From Pseudomonadota bacterium (GTDB lineage: Bacteria; Pseudomonadota; Gammaproteobacteria; Steroidobacterales; Steroidobacteraceae): a stretch of DNA of 64,000 bases. The notes below the pieces were generated by a model, which saw nothing but the letters and a program-made list of their open reading frames with translations, searched no databases and was not told the DNA's origin. The translations under genes were made by a program, and so were the position numbers. Shown here piece by piece: positions 8,856-22,748 of this stretch (within the stretch, counting starts at the first letter, position 1; each line of letters opens with the position of its first letter). The stretch spans positions 62,001 to 126,000 of the forward strand of contig JAJZFQ010000131.1 in NCBI GenBank assembly GCA_021805275.1. Direction: 5' to 3'.

Positions 8856-9917
8856 ATGACGCAAGACACCCGGGACGAACAACTGAATGATCGCGCGCAG
8901 CACCTGCTGCGCGTGCTCGTGGAGAGCTACATCCGCGACGGCCAGCCCGTCGGCTCGCGCGCGCTGTCGCGCGAGTCGGGCCTGCAGCTGTCCTCGGCCA
9001 CCATCCGCAACGTGATGGCGGACCTGGAGGAGTTCGGCTTCGTCGCCTCGCCGCACACCTCTGCCGGGCGCGTGCCGACCGACAAGGGCTATCGGTTCTT
9101 CGTCGATTCGCTGCTGCACGTGCAGCCGCTCGAGGCCGCCGCCGCCGCCGAGATCGAGCGGCAGTTCGAGGCGGTGCGCGAGAGCGGCAAGGACCTGGTG
9201 AGCACCGTCTCGCAGCTGCTCTCGAGCCTGACGCGCCTCGCCGGCGTGGTTACCCTGCCGCGCTCGACGCAGGCCTCGATCACCCAGATCGAATTTGTCG
9301 GGCTCTCGGAGAACCGGGTGCTGGTGGTGCTGGTGTACGGCGAGCGCGAGGTGCAGAACCGCATCATCCACCTTGAGCGGCATTTCTCACCCGATGAGCT
9401 GCGGCGGGCGGCGAATTTCCTCAATGAGCAGTTCCGCGGCCGCTCCCTTGCCGAGGTGCGCCAGGAGATCCTGCGCCAGCTGAGCGAGACTCGCGCGCAC
9501 ATGAACCAGGCGATGCTCGATGCGATCTCCGTCGCGCAGCACGTGTTCCAGGCGGGCGGGCAGGATGCGGAGCTGGAATACGTCATCAAGGGCGAGACCA
9601 ACCTGATGAGCGTCGCGGAGCTCTCGAGCGTCGAGCGGCTGCGGCGGCTGTTCGAGGCGTTCAACGAGAAGCGCGACTTCCTGCACCTGCTCGACGACAG
9701 CCTGCGCGCCGAGGGGGTGCAGATCTTCATCGGGCACGAGTCCGGCTACCACATCCTCGATGACTGCAGCATGGTCACCTCGCCCTACGGGGCGCCGGGT
9801 TCGGCCTTCGGCGTGCTTGGGGTCATCGGCCCGACCCGTATGGCCTATGAGCGGGTCATTCCGATCGTCGACATGACCGCCAAACTGCTCGGCGCTGCCT
9901 TGAATTCGCGGCGCTGA
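8856..9917 (+). CDS. hrcA: Heat-inducible transcription repressor HrcA
   Basis: Repressor of class I heat-shock genes that binds CIRCE operators and is kept active by GroEL. ATG at 8856 (MTQDTRDEQ) gives 353 residues. The N-terminal winged helix holds LSSATIRNVMADLEEFG, with HTSAGRVPTDKGYRFFVD after it; both are hallmark HrcA blocks. The GAF-like C-terminal part ends GVIGPTRMAYERVIPIVD. It heads the grpE-dnaK-dnaJ cluster. A 16-codon upstream in-frame extension to 8808 is unlikely. Confidence 0.95.
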   Translation: MTQDTRDEQLNDRAQHLLRVLVESYIRDGQPVGSRALSRESGLQLSSATIRNVMADLEEFGFVASPHTSAGRVPTDKGYRFFVDSLLHVQPLEAAAAAEIERQFEAVRESGKDLVSTVSQLLSSLTRLAGVVTLPRSTQASITQIEFVGLSENRVLVVLVYGEREVQNRIIHLERHFSPDELRRAANFLNEQFRGRSLAEVRQEILRQLSETRAHMNQAMLDAISVAQHVFQAGGQDAELEYVIKGETNLMSVAELSSVERLRRLFEAFNEKRDFLHLLDDSLRAEGVQIFIGHESGYHILDDCSMVTSPYGAPGSAFGVLGVIGPTRMAYERVIPIVDMTAKLLGAALNSRR

Positions 9918-9999
9918 TCCCCACACCGACGGCTTGACGGCGCTCCGGCGCGAGCCGGCCGGCGATCTTTTGACCAGAATGCGAGAGCGAGGACGGCGG

Positions 10000-10554
10000 A
10001 TGAGCACTGAACAGGCCGGCGCGCAGAGCGTGGACCCATCGGACGGCAGCGAGACGGCGGGCACGCCCGCGGAGGTGGCCGCTCTGCAGGAAGCGCTCGC
10101 CCAGGCCGAGCAGCGCGCTCGAGAGCAGCGCGAGCAGTACCTGCGGGCCGTGGCCGAGCTCGACAACGTGCGCAAGCGCGCACAGCGGGACATCGAGGCG
10201 GCCAACCGCTACGGATTGGAGAAATTCGCCGCCGAGCTGCTGCCCGTGCAGGACAGCCTGGAGCTGGCGCTGCAGAGCGCCGGTCAGGGGGAGATCGATG
10301 CGCGCAGCCTGCGGCAGGGCCAGGAGGCGACTCTGAAGCTGCTCACCCGGGCGCTGGAGAAGCTCGGTGTGACCCCGATCCGTCCGCTCGGTGAGCCGTT
10401 CGATCCAGCCCGCCACGAGGCGATGCTCGCGCAGGAGTCCGCCGGCGCCACGCCGGACACGGTGCTGCAGGTGGTGCAGACCGGCTTCGAACTCAACGGC
10501 CGGCTGCTGCGGCCGGCACGGGTGATCGTCGCTAAGGCTCAGGCCCAAGGTTAA
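10000..10554 (+). CDS. grpE: Nucleotide exchange factor GrpE
   Basis: Co-chaperone that releases ADP from DnaK. ATG at 10000 gives 184 residues. There is a variable acidic N-terminus, a long helical coiled coil (about 25-70, ALAQAEQRAREQREQYLRAVAELDNVRKR region), then the beta-domain with GVTPIRPLGEPFDPARHEAM and a C-terminal LRPARVIVAK. It sits 82 bp after hrcA and 87 bp before dnaK. Confidence 0.95.
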   Translation: MSTEQAGAQSVDPSDGSETAGTPAEVAALQEALAQAEQRAREQREQYLRAVAELDNVRKRAQRDIEAANRYGLEKFAAELLPVQDSLELALQSAGQGEIDARSLRQGQEATLKLLTRALEKLGVTPIRPLGEPFDPARHEAMLAQESAGATPDTVLQVVQTGFELNGRLLRPARVIVAKAQAQG

Positions 10555-10641
10555 GGCGCGCGCAACCCTTGAATCGCCAGGGCTGAACCCCAGTAAGACT
10601 CCCAGCAGACCCATAAGCAACTGATTTCGGCGGAGCAGATC

Positions 10642-12606
10642 ATGGCAAAGGTAATCGGCATCGACCTCGGGACCACGAACTCGTGCGTCGCCATCATGGA
10701 GGGCGGCAAGCCCCGGGTGATCGAGAACAGCGAGGGCGACCGCACGACTCCGTCCATCGTCGCCTTCACCAAGGACAACGAGGTGCTGGTGGGCCAGCCG
10801 GCCAAGCGTCAGGCGGTCACCAACCCGCAGAACACCCTGTTCGCGATCAAGCGCCTCATCGGACGGAAGTTCGAGGACGAGGTGGTGCAGCGCGACTCGA
10901 AGATGGTTCCGTACAAGATCGCCCGCGCCGACAACGGCGATGCGTGGGTCGATGCGCAGGGCAAGAAGATGGCCCCGCCCGAGGTCAGCGCGCGCGTGCT
11001 GATGAAGATGAAGAAGACCGCCGAGGACTATCTCGGCGAGCCGGTCACCGAGGCGGTGATCACGGTGCCGGCCTACTTCAATGATTCGCAGCGCCAGGCG
11101 ACCAAGGATGCCGGGCGCATCGCGGGCCTGGAGGTCAAGCGCATCATCAACGAGCCGACTGCCGCCGCGCTCGCCTACGGGCTCGACAAGCAGAGCGGGG
11201 ACCGCAAGATCGCCGTGTATGACTTGGGCGGTGGCACTTTCGATATCTCGATCATCGAGATCGCCGAGATCGACGGGGAGCATCAGTTCGAGGTGCTCTC
11301 GACCAACGGCGATACGTTCCTCGGGGGCGAGGATTTCGATCTGCGCATCATCAATTTCCTCGCCGAGGAGTTCCTGAAGGAGTCGGGCGTCGATGTGCGC
11401 CGCGACCCGCTCGCCATGCAGCGCCTGAAGGAGGCGGCCGAGAAGGCCAAGATCGAGCTGTCCTCCACGCAACAGACCGACATCAACCTGCCGTACATCA
11501 CCGCGGACGCCTCGGGGCCGAAGCACCTGAACATCAAGCTCACCCGCGCCAAACTCGAGTCGCTGGTCGAGGAGCTGGTGCAGAAGACCATCGCGCCGTG
11601 CCGCACCGCGCTGAAGGATGCGGGGCTCTCGGCGAACGAGGTCGCCGAGGTCATCCTGGTCGGCGGTCAGACGCGTATGCCGCTGGTGCAGAAGTACGTG
11701 AAGGATTTCTTCGGCCGCGAGCCGCGCAAGGACGTCAACCCCGATGAGGCGGTGGCGGTGGGCGCGGCGATCCAGGCGGGCGTGCTCGCCGGTGAGGTCA
11801 AGGACGTGCTGCTGCTCGACGTCACGCCGCTGTCGCTCGGCATCGAGACGCTCGGCGGGGTGATGACCAAGCTGATCGAGAAGAACACCACGATCCCGAC
11901 CAAGGCATCGCAGGTGTTCTCCACTGCCGACGACAGTCAGACGGCGGTGACGATTCACGTCCTGCAGGGCGAGCGGGAGCGGGCGGCCGACAACAAGTCG
12001 CTCGGCAAGTTCGACCTGACGGACATTCCGCCGGCCCCGCGCGGCATGCCGCAGATCGAGGTGTCCTTCGACATCGATGCGAACGGCATTCTGAACGTGT
12101 CCGCCAAGGACAAGGCCACGGGGCGCGAGCAGAAGATCGTGATCAAGGCATCGAGCGGTCTGAACGAGGACGAGATCAAGCGCATGGTGCGCGATGCCGA
12201 GGCGCACGCGGCCGAGGACAAGCGCTTCCGCGAGCTCGTCGAGACGCGCAACAAGGCCGATGCGATGGTGCACGCCGCGGAGCGCAGCCTGAAGGATCTC
12301 GGCGATAAGGTCGATGCGGGCGAGCGGGCGAGCGTGGAGTCGGCCGTGTCGGATCTGCGCACCGCGCTGAAGGGTGACGACCGCGAGGTGATCGAGAAGA
12401 AGACCGAGGCCCTCGCGCAGGCGTCGGCCGGCATTGCCCAGAAGGCCTATGCCGGGTCGGCCGGTGAGGCAGGTCCTGCCGGCTCCGCGGGCGCCGAGCC
12501 GGGTGCTGCGGGCGCTGCGGGCGCCGGTGCGGGCGGCGGCGGCAAGGAAGATGTCGTCGATGCGGAGTTCGAGGAGGTCAAGGACAAGGGCCGCAAGGCA
12601 TCCTGA
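10642..12606 (+). CDS. dnaK: Chaperone DnaK (Hsp70)
   Basis: ATP-driven Hsp70 chaperone. Full length at 654 residues: [17 protein letters not shown] at the start, the nucleotide-binding domain with [14 protein letters not shown] and [11 protein letters not shown], then the interdomain linker [13 protein letters not shown], the substrate-binding domain and the lid. The C-terminus is a Gly/Ala/Ser-rich linker ending in the usual acidic [13 protein letters not shown]. It lies between grpE and dnaJ, with a strong hairpin just after its stop. Confidence 0.98.
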   Translation: MAKVIGIDLGTTNSCVAIMEGGKPRVIENSEGDRTTPSIVAFTKDNEVLVGQPAKRQAVTNPQNTLFAIKRLIGRKFEDEVVQRDSKMVPYKIARADNGDAWVDAQGKKMAPPEVSARVLMKMKKTAEDYLGEPVTEAVITVPAYFNDSQRQATKDAGRIAGLEVKRIINEPTAAALAYGLDKQSGDRKIAVYDLGGGTFDISIIEIAEIDGEHQFEVLSTNGDTFLGGEDFDLRIINFLAEEFLKESGVDVRRDPLAMQRLKEAAEKAKIELSSTQQTDINLPYITADASGPKHLNIKLTRAKLESLVEELVQKTIAPCRTALKDAGLSANEVAEVILVGGQTRMPLVQKYVKDFFGREPRKDVNPDEAVAVGAAIQAGVLAGEVKDVLLLDVTPLSLGIETLGGVMTKLIEKNTTIPTKASQVFSTADDSQTAVTIHVLQGERERAADNKSLGKFDLTDIPPAPRGMPQIEVSFDIDANGILNVSAKDKATGREQKIVIKASSGLNEDEIKRMVRDAEAHAAEDKRFRELVETRNKADAMVHAAERSLKDLGDKVDAGERASVESAVSDLRTALKGDDREVIEKKTEALAQASAGIAQKAYAGSAGEAGPAGSAGAEPGAAGAAGAGAGGGGKEDVVDAEFEEVKDKGRKAS

Positions 12607-12634
12607 CCTGACCGGCGAGCGAGTCGGTATAGTG

Positions 12635-12663
12635 AGCGGGGTTCGCGAATCGCGAACCCCGCT
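12635..12663. promoter_or_regulatory. Perfect hairpin between dnaK and dnaJ
   Basis: AGCGGGGTTCGCGA (12635-12648) and its exact complement (12650-12663) give 14-bp arms around a single base, in practice a 12-13 bp stem with a small loop. No T-tract follows, so it is more likely an mRNA stabiliser, processing site or partial terminator than a full intrinsic terminator. TATAGT at 12628-12633 just before it could be a -10 element for a dnaJ transcript, but no good -35 is spaced correctly. Confidence 0.6.
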
Positions 12664-12680
12664 ATTGCTGCGCGAGGCGC

Positions 12681-13805
12681 ATGAAAAAAGACTATTACAA
12701 GGTCCTCGACGTACCGAGGACGGCCACCGAGGCGGATATCAAGAAGGCTTACCGGCGCCTGGCGATGAAATATCACCCGGACCGCAATCCGGATGACGCG
12801 GAGGCAGAGGATCGATTCAAGGAGGCCAAAGAGGCCTACGAGGTGCTCACCGACGCCCAGAAGCGCGCCGCGTACGATCAGCACGGTCATGCCGGAGTCG
12901 AGGCGGCGGCGGCCGGCGCGCGCGGTCACGCGAGCGCGGCGGATGCGTTCAGCGATATCTTCGGCGACGTCTTCGGGGACATCTTCGGCGCGGCGCGCCG
13001 CGGCGGTCACGCGCAGGTATTTCGCGGCGCGGACCTGCGTTACGAACTGGAGCTCGATCTGCATCAGGCCGTCTTCGGCCACACGGTGGAGATCGAGGTG
13101 CCGAAGTTGGTCGAATGCGAGACCTGCCACGGCAGCGGCGCGGCCAAGGGCAGCAAGCCGCAGGCCTGCGATGCCTGCGGCGGCAGCGGCCAGGTGCGCA
13201 TCTCGCAGGGCTTCTTCCAACTGCAGCAGACCTGCCCAAAGTGCCGCGGTGCCGGCAGCATCATCCGCAATCCCTGCGACACCTGCCTCGGCCAGGGGCG
13301 GGTGCGCCGCACCCGCAAGCTGTCGGTGAAGATTCCTGCCGGCGTCGACACCGGCGATCGGATCCGCCTCGGCGGGGAGGGCGAGGCGGGGCGCAACGGG
13401 GGACCGGCGGGGGACCTCTATGTCGAGGTGCACGTGCGCGAGCACGCGATCTTCGAGCGCGACGGGGAGCACCTCTCGTGCGAAGTGCCGGTGAGCTTCG
13501 CCACCGCTGCGCTCGGCGGCACGGTGGACGTACCCACGCTCGATGGCAATGTGGCGCTGAAGATCCCGGCGGAGACGCAGTCGGGCCGGGTCTTCCGGCT
13601 GCGCGACAAGGGCGTCAAGCCGGTGCGCGGCGGCTCGCGCGGGGACCTGTTCTGCCGGGTGGCCGTCGAGACGCCGGTGCACCTCTCCGGGGAGCAGCGC
13701 GAGCTGATCCGCAAACTCGAGGAGTCACTGAAGCAGGACCACACGCGCCACTCGCCCCGGGAGAAGGGATTCTTCGAGGGCGTGCGGCGGTTCTTCGGCG
13801 TCTGA
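12681..13805 (+). CDS. dnaJ: Chaperone DnaJ (Hsp40)
   Basis: J-protein that delivers clients to DnaK and stimulates its ATPase. 374 residues. The J domain has HPD at 32-34, and a short Gly/Phe-type region ([15 protein letters not shown]) follows. The zinc-binding region holds four CxxCxGxG-type repeats ([32 protein letters not shown]). The C-terminal substrate-binding domains follow ([19 protein letters not shown]). It is 74 bp after dnaK, and dapB follows 9 bp later. Confidence 0.97.
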   Translation: MKKDYYKVLDVPRTATEADIKKAYRRLAMKYHPDRNPDDAEAEDRFKEAKEAYEVLTDAQKRAAYDQHGHAGVEAAAAGARGHASAADAFSDIFGDVFGDIFGAARRGGHAQVFRGADLRYELELDLHQAVFGHTVEIEVPKLVECETCHGSGAAKGSKPQACDACGGSGQVRISQGFFQLQQTCPKCRGAGSIIRNPCDTCLGQGRVRRTRKLSVKIPAGVDTGDRIRLGGEGEAGRNGGPAGDLYVEVHVREHAIFERDGEHLSCEVPVSFATAALGGTVDVPTLDGNVALKIPAETQSGRVFRLRDKGVKPVRGGSRGDLFCRVAVETPVHLSGEQRELIRKLEESLKQDHTRHSPREKGFFEGVRRFFGV

Positions 13806-13814
13806 GCCGGCACC

Positions 13815-14615
13815 ATGGCGCTACGGGCAGTCATCATCGGGGTGAGCGGTCGCATGGGCTGCTCCCTGGTGCAGGCCATCCGGCACCGCCCCGACTTCGC
13901 CCTCGCCGCGGCGATAGCCCCGGCGAGCGGCTCGGCGATCGGCCGGGACGCCGGTGAACTCGCCGGTGGCGCGCCGCTCGGCGTGGTGGTGAGCGCCGAT
14001 CTGCCGGCCGCGCTCGCGGCGGCGGATGTGGCGATCGATTTCTCCCATCCGCGCGCCGCCGCGGCGCATCTGGCGGCCTGCCGCGCCGCCGGCACGCCGC
14101 TGCTGATCGGCACCACGGGCCTCGAGGCGACGCTCGAGGAGCCGCTCGAGGAGGCGGCGCGCCGCATCGCGCTGCTGGTGGCGCCGAACACCAGTCTCGG
14201 CATCACGCTGCTGCTGGAGCTGGTGCGCTCCGCGGCGCGAGCCCTGCCGGAGGATTTCGACATCGAGATCCTCGAGACGCACCACCGACTCAAGCGCGAC
14301 GCCCCGTCCGGGACCGCGCTCGCCCTGGGGCGGGCGGCGGGCGAGGGTCGCCGGCTCGGCGCCGAGGCGGCGCTCGCCGGGGCCGGTGCCTCGCGCGGCG
14401 GGCCGCGACCGGCCGGACAGATCGGGTTCGCCGTGCTGCGCGGCGGTGACGTCGTCGGGGAGCACGACGTGCGCTTTCTCGGGGCCGGCGAGCAACTCGT
14501 CCTGGGGCACCGCGCGACCGATCGGGCCGTGTTTGCCCGAGGGGCTCTGACCGCTGCGCTCTGGCTCGCGCAGCAGCCGCCGGGCCGTTATGGTATGCGT
14601 GATATTCTTTCTTAA
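13815..14615 (+). CDS. dapB: 4-hydroxy-tetrahydrodipicolinate reductase
   Basis: Second dedicated enzyme of the diaminopimelate/lysine pathway, using NAD(P)H. 266 residues, the usual length. The N-terminal dinucleotide-binding motif is GVSGRMG at 9-15. DFSHP and LIGTTG follow, and the catalytic signature HHRLKRDAPSGTA begins at His156 (His156/157 and Lys160). It starts 9 bp after dnaJ and probably shares its transcript. It is followed by a 295-bp regulatory region before carA. Confidence 0.95.
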   Translation: MALRAVIIGVSGRMGCSLVQAIRHRPDFALAAAIAPASGSAIGRDAGELAGGAPLGVVVSADLPAALAAADVAIDFSHPRAAAAHLAACRAAGTPLLIGTTGLEATLEEPLEEAARRIALLVAPNTSLGITLLLELVRSAARALPEDFDIEILETHHRLKRDAPSGTALALGRAAGEGRRLGAEAALAGAGASRGGPRPAGQIGFAVLRGGDVVGEHDVRFLGAGEQLVLGHRATDRAVFARGALTAALWLAQQPPGRYGMRDILS

Positions 14616-14688
14616 AATCAATTACTTAAAGAATTTCCTGCAGCGGATTCCCGCCCCGCTTGCGACGCCGCAGCGGACCAATTTTCCA

Positions 14689-14717
14689 TGGACACTCGCG
14701 GCGGCCGACCGTAGAAT
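14689..14717 (+). promoter_or_regulatory. Strong candidate sigma-70 promoter of carAB
   Basis: TGGACA (14689-14694, 5 of 6) and TAGAAT (14712-14717, 5 of 6) are separated by exactly 17 bp. A start near 14724 would leave a leader of about 187 nt before carA that contains the repeats and hairpin listed next. Confidence 0.6.
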
Positions 14718-14731
14718 TTCGCCCGATCCGC

Positions 14732-14764
14732 GTGCGGGTTAGTCGATTCGTGTGCGGGTTAGTC
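14732..14764 (+). repeat. Tandem direct repeat in the carA leader
   Basis: GTGCGGGTTAGTC occurs twice, at 14732-14744 and 14752-14764, exactly 20 bp apart (two helical turns in DNA). The function is unknown. It could be a repressor or activator site at the beginning of the transcribed region, or part of an RNA structure with the following hairpin. Confidence 0.6.
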
Positions 14765-14768
14765 CACG

Positions 14769-14808
14769 CAAAGCGGGAGGATGTTCACTCGGAACTCCTC
14801 CCGCTTTG
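14769..14808 (+). promoter_or_regulatory. Stem-loop in the carA leader
   Basis: CAAAGCGGGAGGA (14769-14781) pairs perfectly with TCCTCCCGCTTTG (14796-14808). Inside, GTTC/GAAC (14783-14786 and 14792-14795) extends the stem past one bulged T, leaving a 5-nt loop. No proper T-tract follows. It lies about 100 nt before the carA start, within the predicted leader. Confidence 0.6.
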
Positions 14809-14910
14809 TGTATCCGCAGGTTACGGACCGAAAAACCCGTGCGGCGCGCCGCGCCGATGGGGGTTGCCGGCTGGCGCGAGAGCGAACCTGAAAAGAGAGG
14901 ATTCATCGAA

Positions 14911-16113
14911 GTGAGCGTACCGGCAGTCCTGGCCCTGGCGGATGGAACCGTCTTCCGTGGCCAGTCGATTGGTGCCAAAGGCAACACCACGGGCGAGGTC
15001 GTGTTCAACACCGCGATGACGGGCTATCAGGAGATTCTCACCGACCCGTCCTACGCCCGCCAGATCGTCACGCTCACCTGTCCGCACATCGGCAACACCG
15101 GCACCACGCCCGAGGACCTCGAGTCCGCCCAGATCTACAGCGCTGGGCTCGTGGTGCGCGATCTGCCGGCGCGGTGGAGCAACTGGCGCGGTAGCGAGTC
15201 GCTCGGGACGTTCCTCGAGCGCGGCCGCATAGTCGCCATCGCCGGCATCGACACGCGCCGCTTGACCCGTATTCTTCGCGAGAAGGGCGCGCAGGCCGGC
15301 TGCATCATGACCGGCGAGAAGGCCGATGCGGCCGCCGCGGTGATCGCGGCGCGCAAGTTCCCGGGCCTCAAGGGGATGGATCTGGCCAAGGTGGTCAGCG
15401 TCCGGCGCGCCTTCCAGTGGAACGAGGGAAGCGTCTGGCCGGAGAGCCCGCGCACGCTGCGCTCGCATCAGCGCCTGCACGTCGTCGCCTACGATTTCGG
15501 CATCAAGCGCAACATCCTGCGGCTGCTTGCGGATTTCGGCTGCCGCATGACCGTCGTGCCGGCCGAGACCAGTGCCGAGGAGGCCCTCGCGCTTGCCCCC
15601 GACGGGCTGTTCCTCTCCAACGGCCCGGGCGATCCGGAGCCGTGCAGCTACGCCATCGAGGCGACGCGCGAGTTCCTGAAGACCGACCTGCCCGTCTTCG
15701 GCATCTGCCTCGGACACCAGATCCTCGGGCTCGCCAGCGGGGCGCGCACCCTGAAGATGAAGTTCGGCCACCACGGCGCGAACCATCCGGTGCAGGACCT
15801 CGAGACCGGCCGGGTGCTGATCACCAGTCAGAATCACGGCTTCGCGGTCGATGAGACGACGCTGCCGGCCAACGTGCGCGCCACGCACCGCTCGCTGTTC
15901 GACGGCTCGCTGCAGGGGCTCGCGTTCCAGGACCGGCCGGTGTTCGGCTTCCAGGGCCACCCCGAGGCGAGCCCGGGGCCGCACGACATGAAGCCGCTGT
16001 TCGAGCGGTTCGTGCAGCTGATGGTGCGGCGGCTGCAGGCGCAACTGCGTCAGGGACAGGCCACGGCCGCGCCCACCCAGAGTCCGCCGCGCCAGCCGGC
16101 GGTTTCCCGTTGA
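14911..16113 (+). CDS. carA: Carbamoyl-phosphate synthase small (glutaminase) subunit
   Basis: Glutamine amidotransferase subunit that passes ammonia to CarB for arginine and pyrimidine synthesis. The GTG at 14911, with AGAGAGG about 10 nt upstream, gives 400 residues. The N-terminal CPSase domain has [17 protein letters not shown]. The class I amidotransferase domain has the nucleophile Cys266 in GICLGHQ, and the catalytic His-x-Glu in FQGHPEAS. An in-frame ATG at 14752 would add 53 non-family residues over the leader hairpin and is rejected. Confidence 0.96.
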   Translation: MSVPAVLALADGTVFRGQSIGAKGNTTGEVVFNTAMTGYQEILTDPSYARQIVTLTCPHIGNTGTTPEDLESAQIYSAGLVVRDLPARWSNWRGSESLGTFLERGRIVAIAGIDTRRLTRILREKGAQAGCIMTGEKADAAAAVIAARKFPGLKGMDLAKVVSVRRAFQWNEGSVWPESPRTLRSHQRLHVVAYDFGIKRNILRLLADFGCRMTVVPAETSAEEALALAPDGLFLSNGPGDPEPCSYAIEATREFLKTDLPVFGICLGHQILGLASGARTLKMKFGHHGANHPVQDLETGRVLITSQNHGFAVDETTLPANVRATHRSLFDGSLQGLAFQDRPVFGFQGHPEASPGPHDMKPLFERFVQLMVRRLQAQLRQGQATAAPTQSPPRQPAVSR

Positions 16114-16129
16114 TGTCGAGACTGACCCA

Positions 16130-19353
<3,224 letters not shown>

Positions 19354-19357
<4 letters not shown>

Positions 19358-19827
19358 AGCGCACTCCCATGACGCAGCGCGGCGCCGAGGCGCTGCGCGC
19401 GGAGCTGAAGCGTTTGAAGAGCGAGGCGCGACCCGCGGTGATCAAGGCGATCGCCGAGGCGCGTGGTCACGGCGATCTGTCCGAGAACGCCGAATACCAC
19501 GCCGCGCGCGAGCAGCAGGGGTTCATCGAGGGGCGGATCCGCGAGATCGAGGCGAAGCTCTCCAATGCCGAGGTGATCGATCCGAGCACGCTGCCGAACA
19601 GCGGCCGGGTGGTGTTCGGCGCGTTCGTCGAGCTGGAGGACGAGGAAGGCAACCGGCTCATGTACCAGGTCGTCGGCGAGGATGAGGCCGATATCGGAGC
19701 CGGCCGCATCTCCATCACCTCGCCAATCGCCCGCGCCCTGGTCGGCAAGTCCGAAGGGGACGTCGTCGACGTCACCGCTCCCGGTGGCGTGCGCTCCCTG
19801 GAGATCGTGGTGGTGCGCTTCGAGTAG
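19354..19827 (+). CDS. greA: Transcription elongation factor GreA
   Basis: Binds RNA polymerase and triggers cleavage of backtracked transcripts. 157 residues: [17 protein letters not shown] and [24 protein letters not shown] (acidic coiled-coil tip) are diagnostic, and the C-terminal FKBP-like domain has [18 protein letters not shown] and TAPGG. ATG at 19354 overlaps carB (ATGA). Translation could also begin at the internal Met 6. Its last 56 bp overlap the 3' end of convergent yhbY. Confidence 0.96.
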
Positions 19828-20143
19828 GCGGCGCCTCCCCGGGGATCACGATGCGCGGCACGTCGGACCGCGGCCGGTACAGCGCCGCGACGTTGCCGAT
19901 GCGCTGCACGAGCGCGCTGGCGGTGCGCCGGGCCAGCTCCGTGAACAGCGTGTCGCGGGCCTCGCGATCGCCGCCGGGCCCCTTGACCTTGATCAGTTCG
20001 TGATCGGTGAGGGCCCGCTCGGTCTCCAGGGCGACCGCCTCGGTGAGGCCGGCGTTGCCCAGGCGCACCACGGGCTTCAGCGCATGCGCGAGCCCGCGCA
20101 GATGGCGGCGCTGGCGCTCGGTGAGGGTCAATTCAGGGGACAT
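19772..20143 (-). CDS. yhbY: YhbY family CRM-domain RNA-binding protein
   Basis: Small CRS1-YhbY (CRM) protein that associates with pre-50S ribosomal subunits. 123 residues beginning [24 protein letters not shown], then [12 protein letters not shown] and [11 protein letters not shown]. The C-terminal tail after about residue 97 is longer and more Pro/Arg/Ser-rich than in short homologs, and it is this tail that overlaps greA. It is divergent from rlmE, the standard gammaproteobacterial arrangement. Confidence 0.92.
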   Translation of the reverse strand: MSPELTLTERQRRHLRGLAHALKPVVRLGNAGLTEAVALETERALTDHELIKVKGPGGDREARDTLFTELARRTASALVQRIGNVAALYRPRSDVPRIVIPGEAPPTRSAPPRSPGSARHRER

Positions 20144-20165
20144 CGCGAGGATTGTACAGACTCAC

Positions 20166-20792
20166 ATGGCGAAGCGGTCCAAAAGCAGTGCTCGGTGGTT
20201 GCAGGAGCATTTTTCCGACCCCTACGTGAAGCGGGCGCAGGCCGAGGGCTGGCGCTCCCGGGCGGTGTTCAAGCTCGAAGAGCTCGATCAGCGGGAGAAA
20301 ATGCTGAGATCCGGGTCGATCTGTCTCGATCTGGGCGCCGCGCCCGGGGCCTGGAGCCAGTACGCGCGCCGCAGGCTGGCCCGTTCCGGCCGCGTCGTCG
20401 CCACGGACATATTGCCGATGGAGCCGCTCGAGGGCGTGGAGTTCGTCCAGGGGGACTTCCGCGAGACGGAGATTTTCGAGCGCATTCTCGCGCTGTTGCC
20501 CGGGCGGCAGGTCGACTGGGTGCTCTCGGACATGGCGCCGGCCATGAGCGGTATCGACGCGGTCGACCAGCCACGCGCGATGTATCTGGCCGAGCTGGCG
20601 CTTGATATGGCCGGCCGGGTCTTGAAGGATGGCGGTGGCGCCCTGATCAAGGTGTTCCAGGGTGCCGGCTTCGAGGCTTTGGTGCGCGAGGCCCGCAGCC
20701 GCTTCGAGCGGGTGAGGCTGGTCAAACCCTCCGCCTCGCGAGCGCGCAGCCCCGAGGTCTACCTGCTGGCTAAGGACTTCCGCTTGGTGTAG
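20166..20792 (+). CDS. rlmE: 23S rRNA 2'-O-methyltransferase RlmE (FtsJ/RrmJ)
   Basis: SAM-dependent methyltransferase that modifies U2552 of 23S rRNA. ATG at 20166 gives 208 residues. DLGAAPGAWSQ (55-65) is the SAM site. The catalytic tetrad K36-D122-K162-E197 is present with the same spacing as in E. coli (K38, D124, K164, E199). A longer upstream reading overlapping yhbY is rejected. It is followed 12 bp later by ftsH. Confidence 0.96.
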   Translation: MAKRSKSSARWLQEHFSDPYVKRAQAEGWRSRAVFKLEELDQREKMLRSGSICLDLGAAPGAWSQYARRRLARSGRVVATDILPMEPLEGVEFVQGDFRETEIFERILALLPGRQVDWVLSDMAPAMSGIDAVDQPRAMYLAELALDMAGRVLKDGGGALIKVFQGAGFEALVREARSRFERVRLVKPSASRARSPEVYLLAKDFRLV

Positions 20793-20804
20793 CGTGCAAC
20801 TGTG

Positions 20805-22709
<1,905 letters not shown>

Positions 22710-22748
22710 GCCGCCCGCGGCGCAACGGGCGCGGGCGGGCACGATGCG

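Noticed and set aside
9856..12273. An 805-codon open reading frame antisense to grpE-dnaK
   Set aside because: Antisense dnaK frames are a known artefact of codon structure. No motif or ribosome-binding site supports it.
14781..14891. Possible 36-codon leader peptide before carA
   Set aside because: Its ATG lies inside the hairpin, the purine-rich stretch is too close to the start to serve as a binding site, and there is no run of Arg or other regulatory codons in a useful place.
14752..14910. Upstream ATG extension of carA
   Set aside because: The added residues are not CarA-like and would cover the leader stem-loop. The GTG at 14911 has a ribosome-binding site and the family N-terminus.
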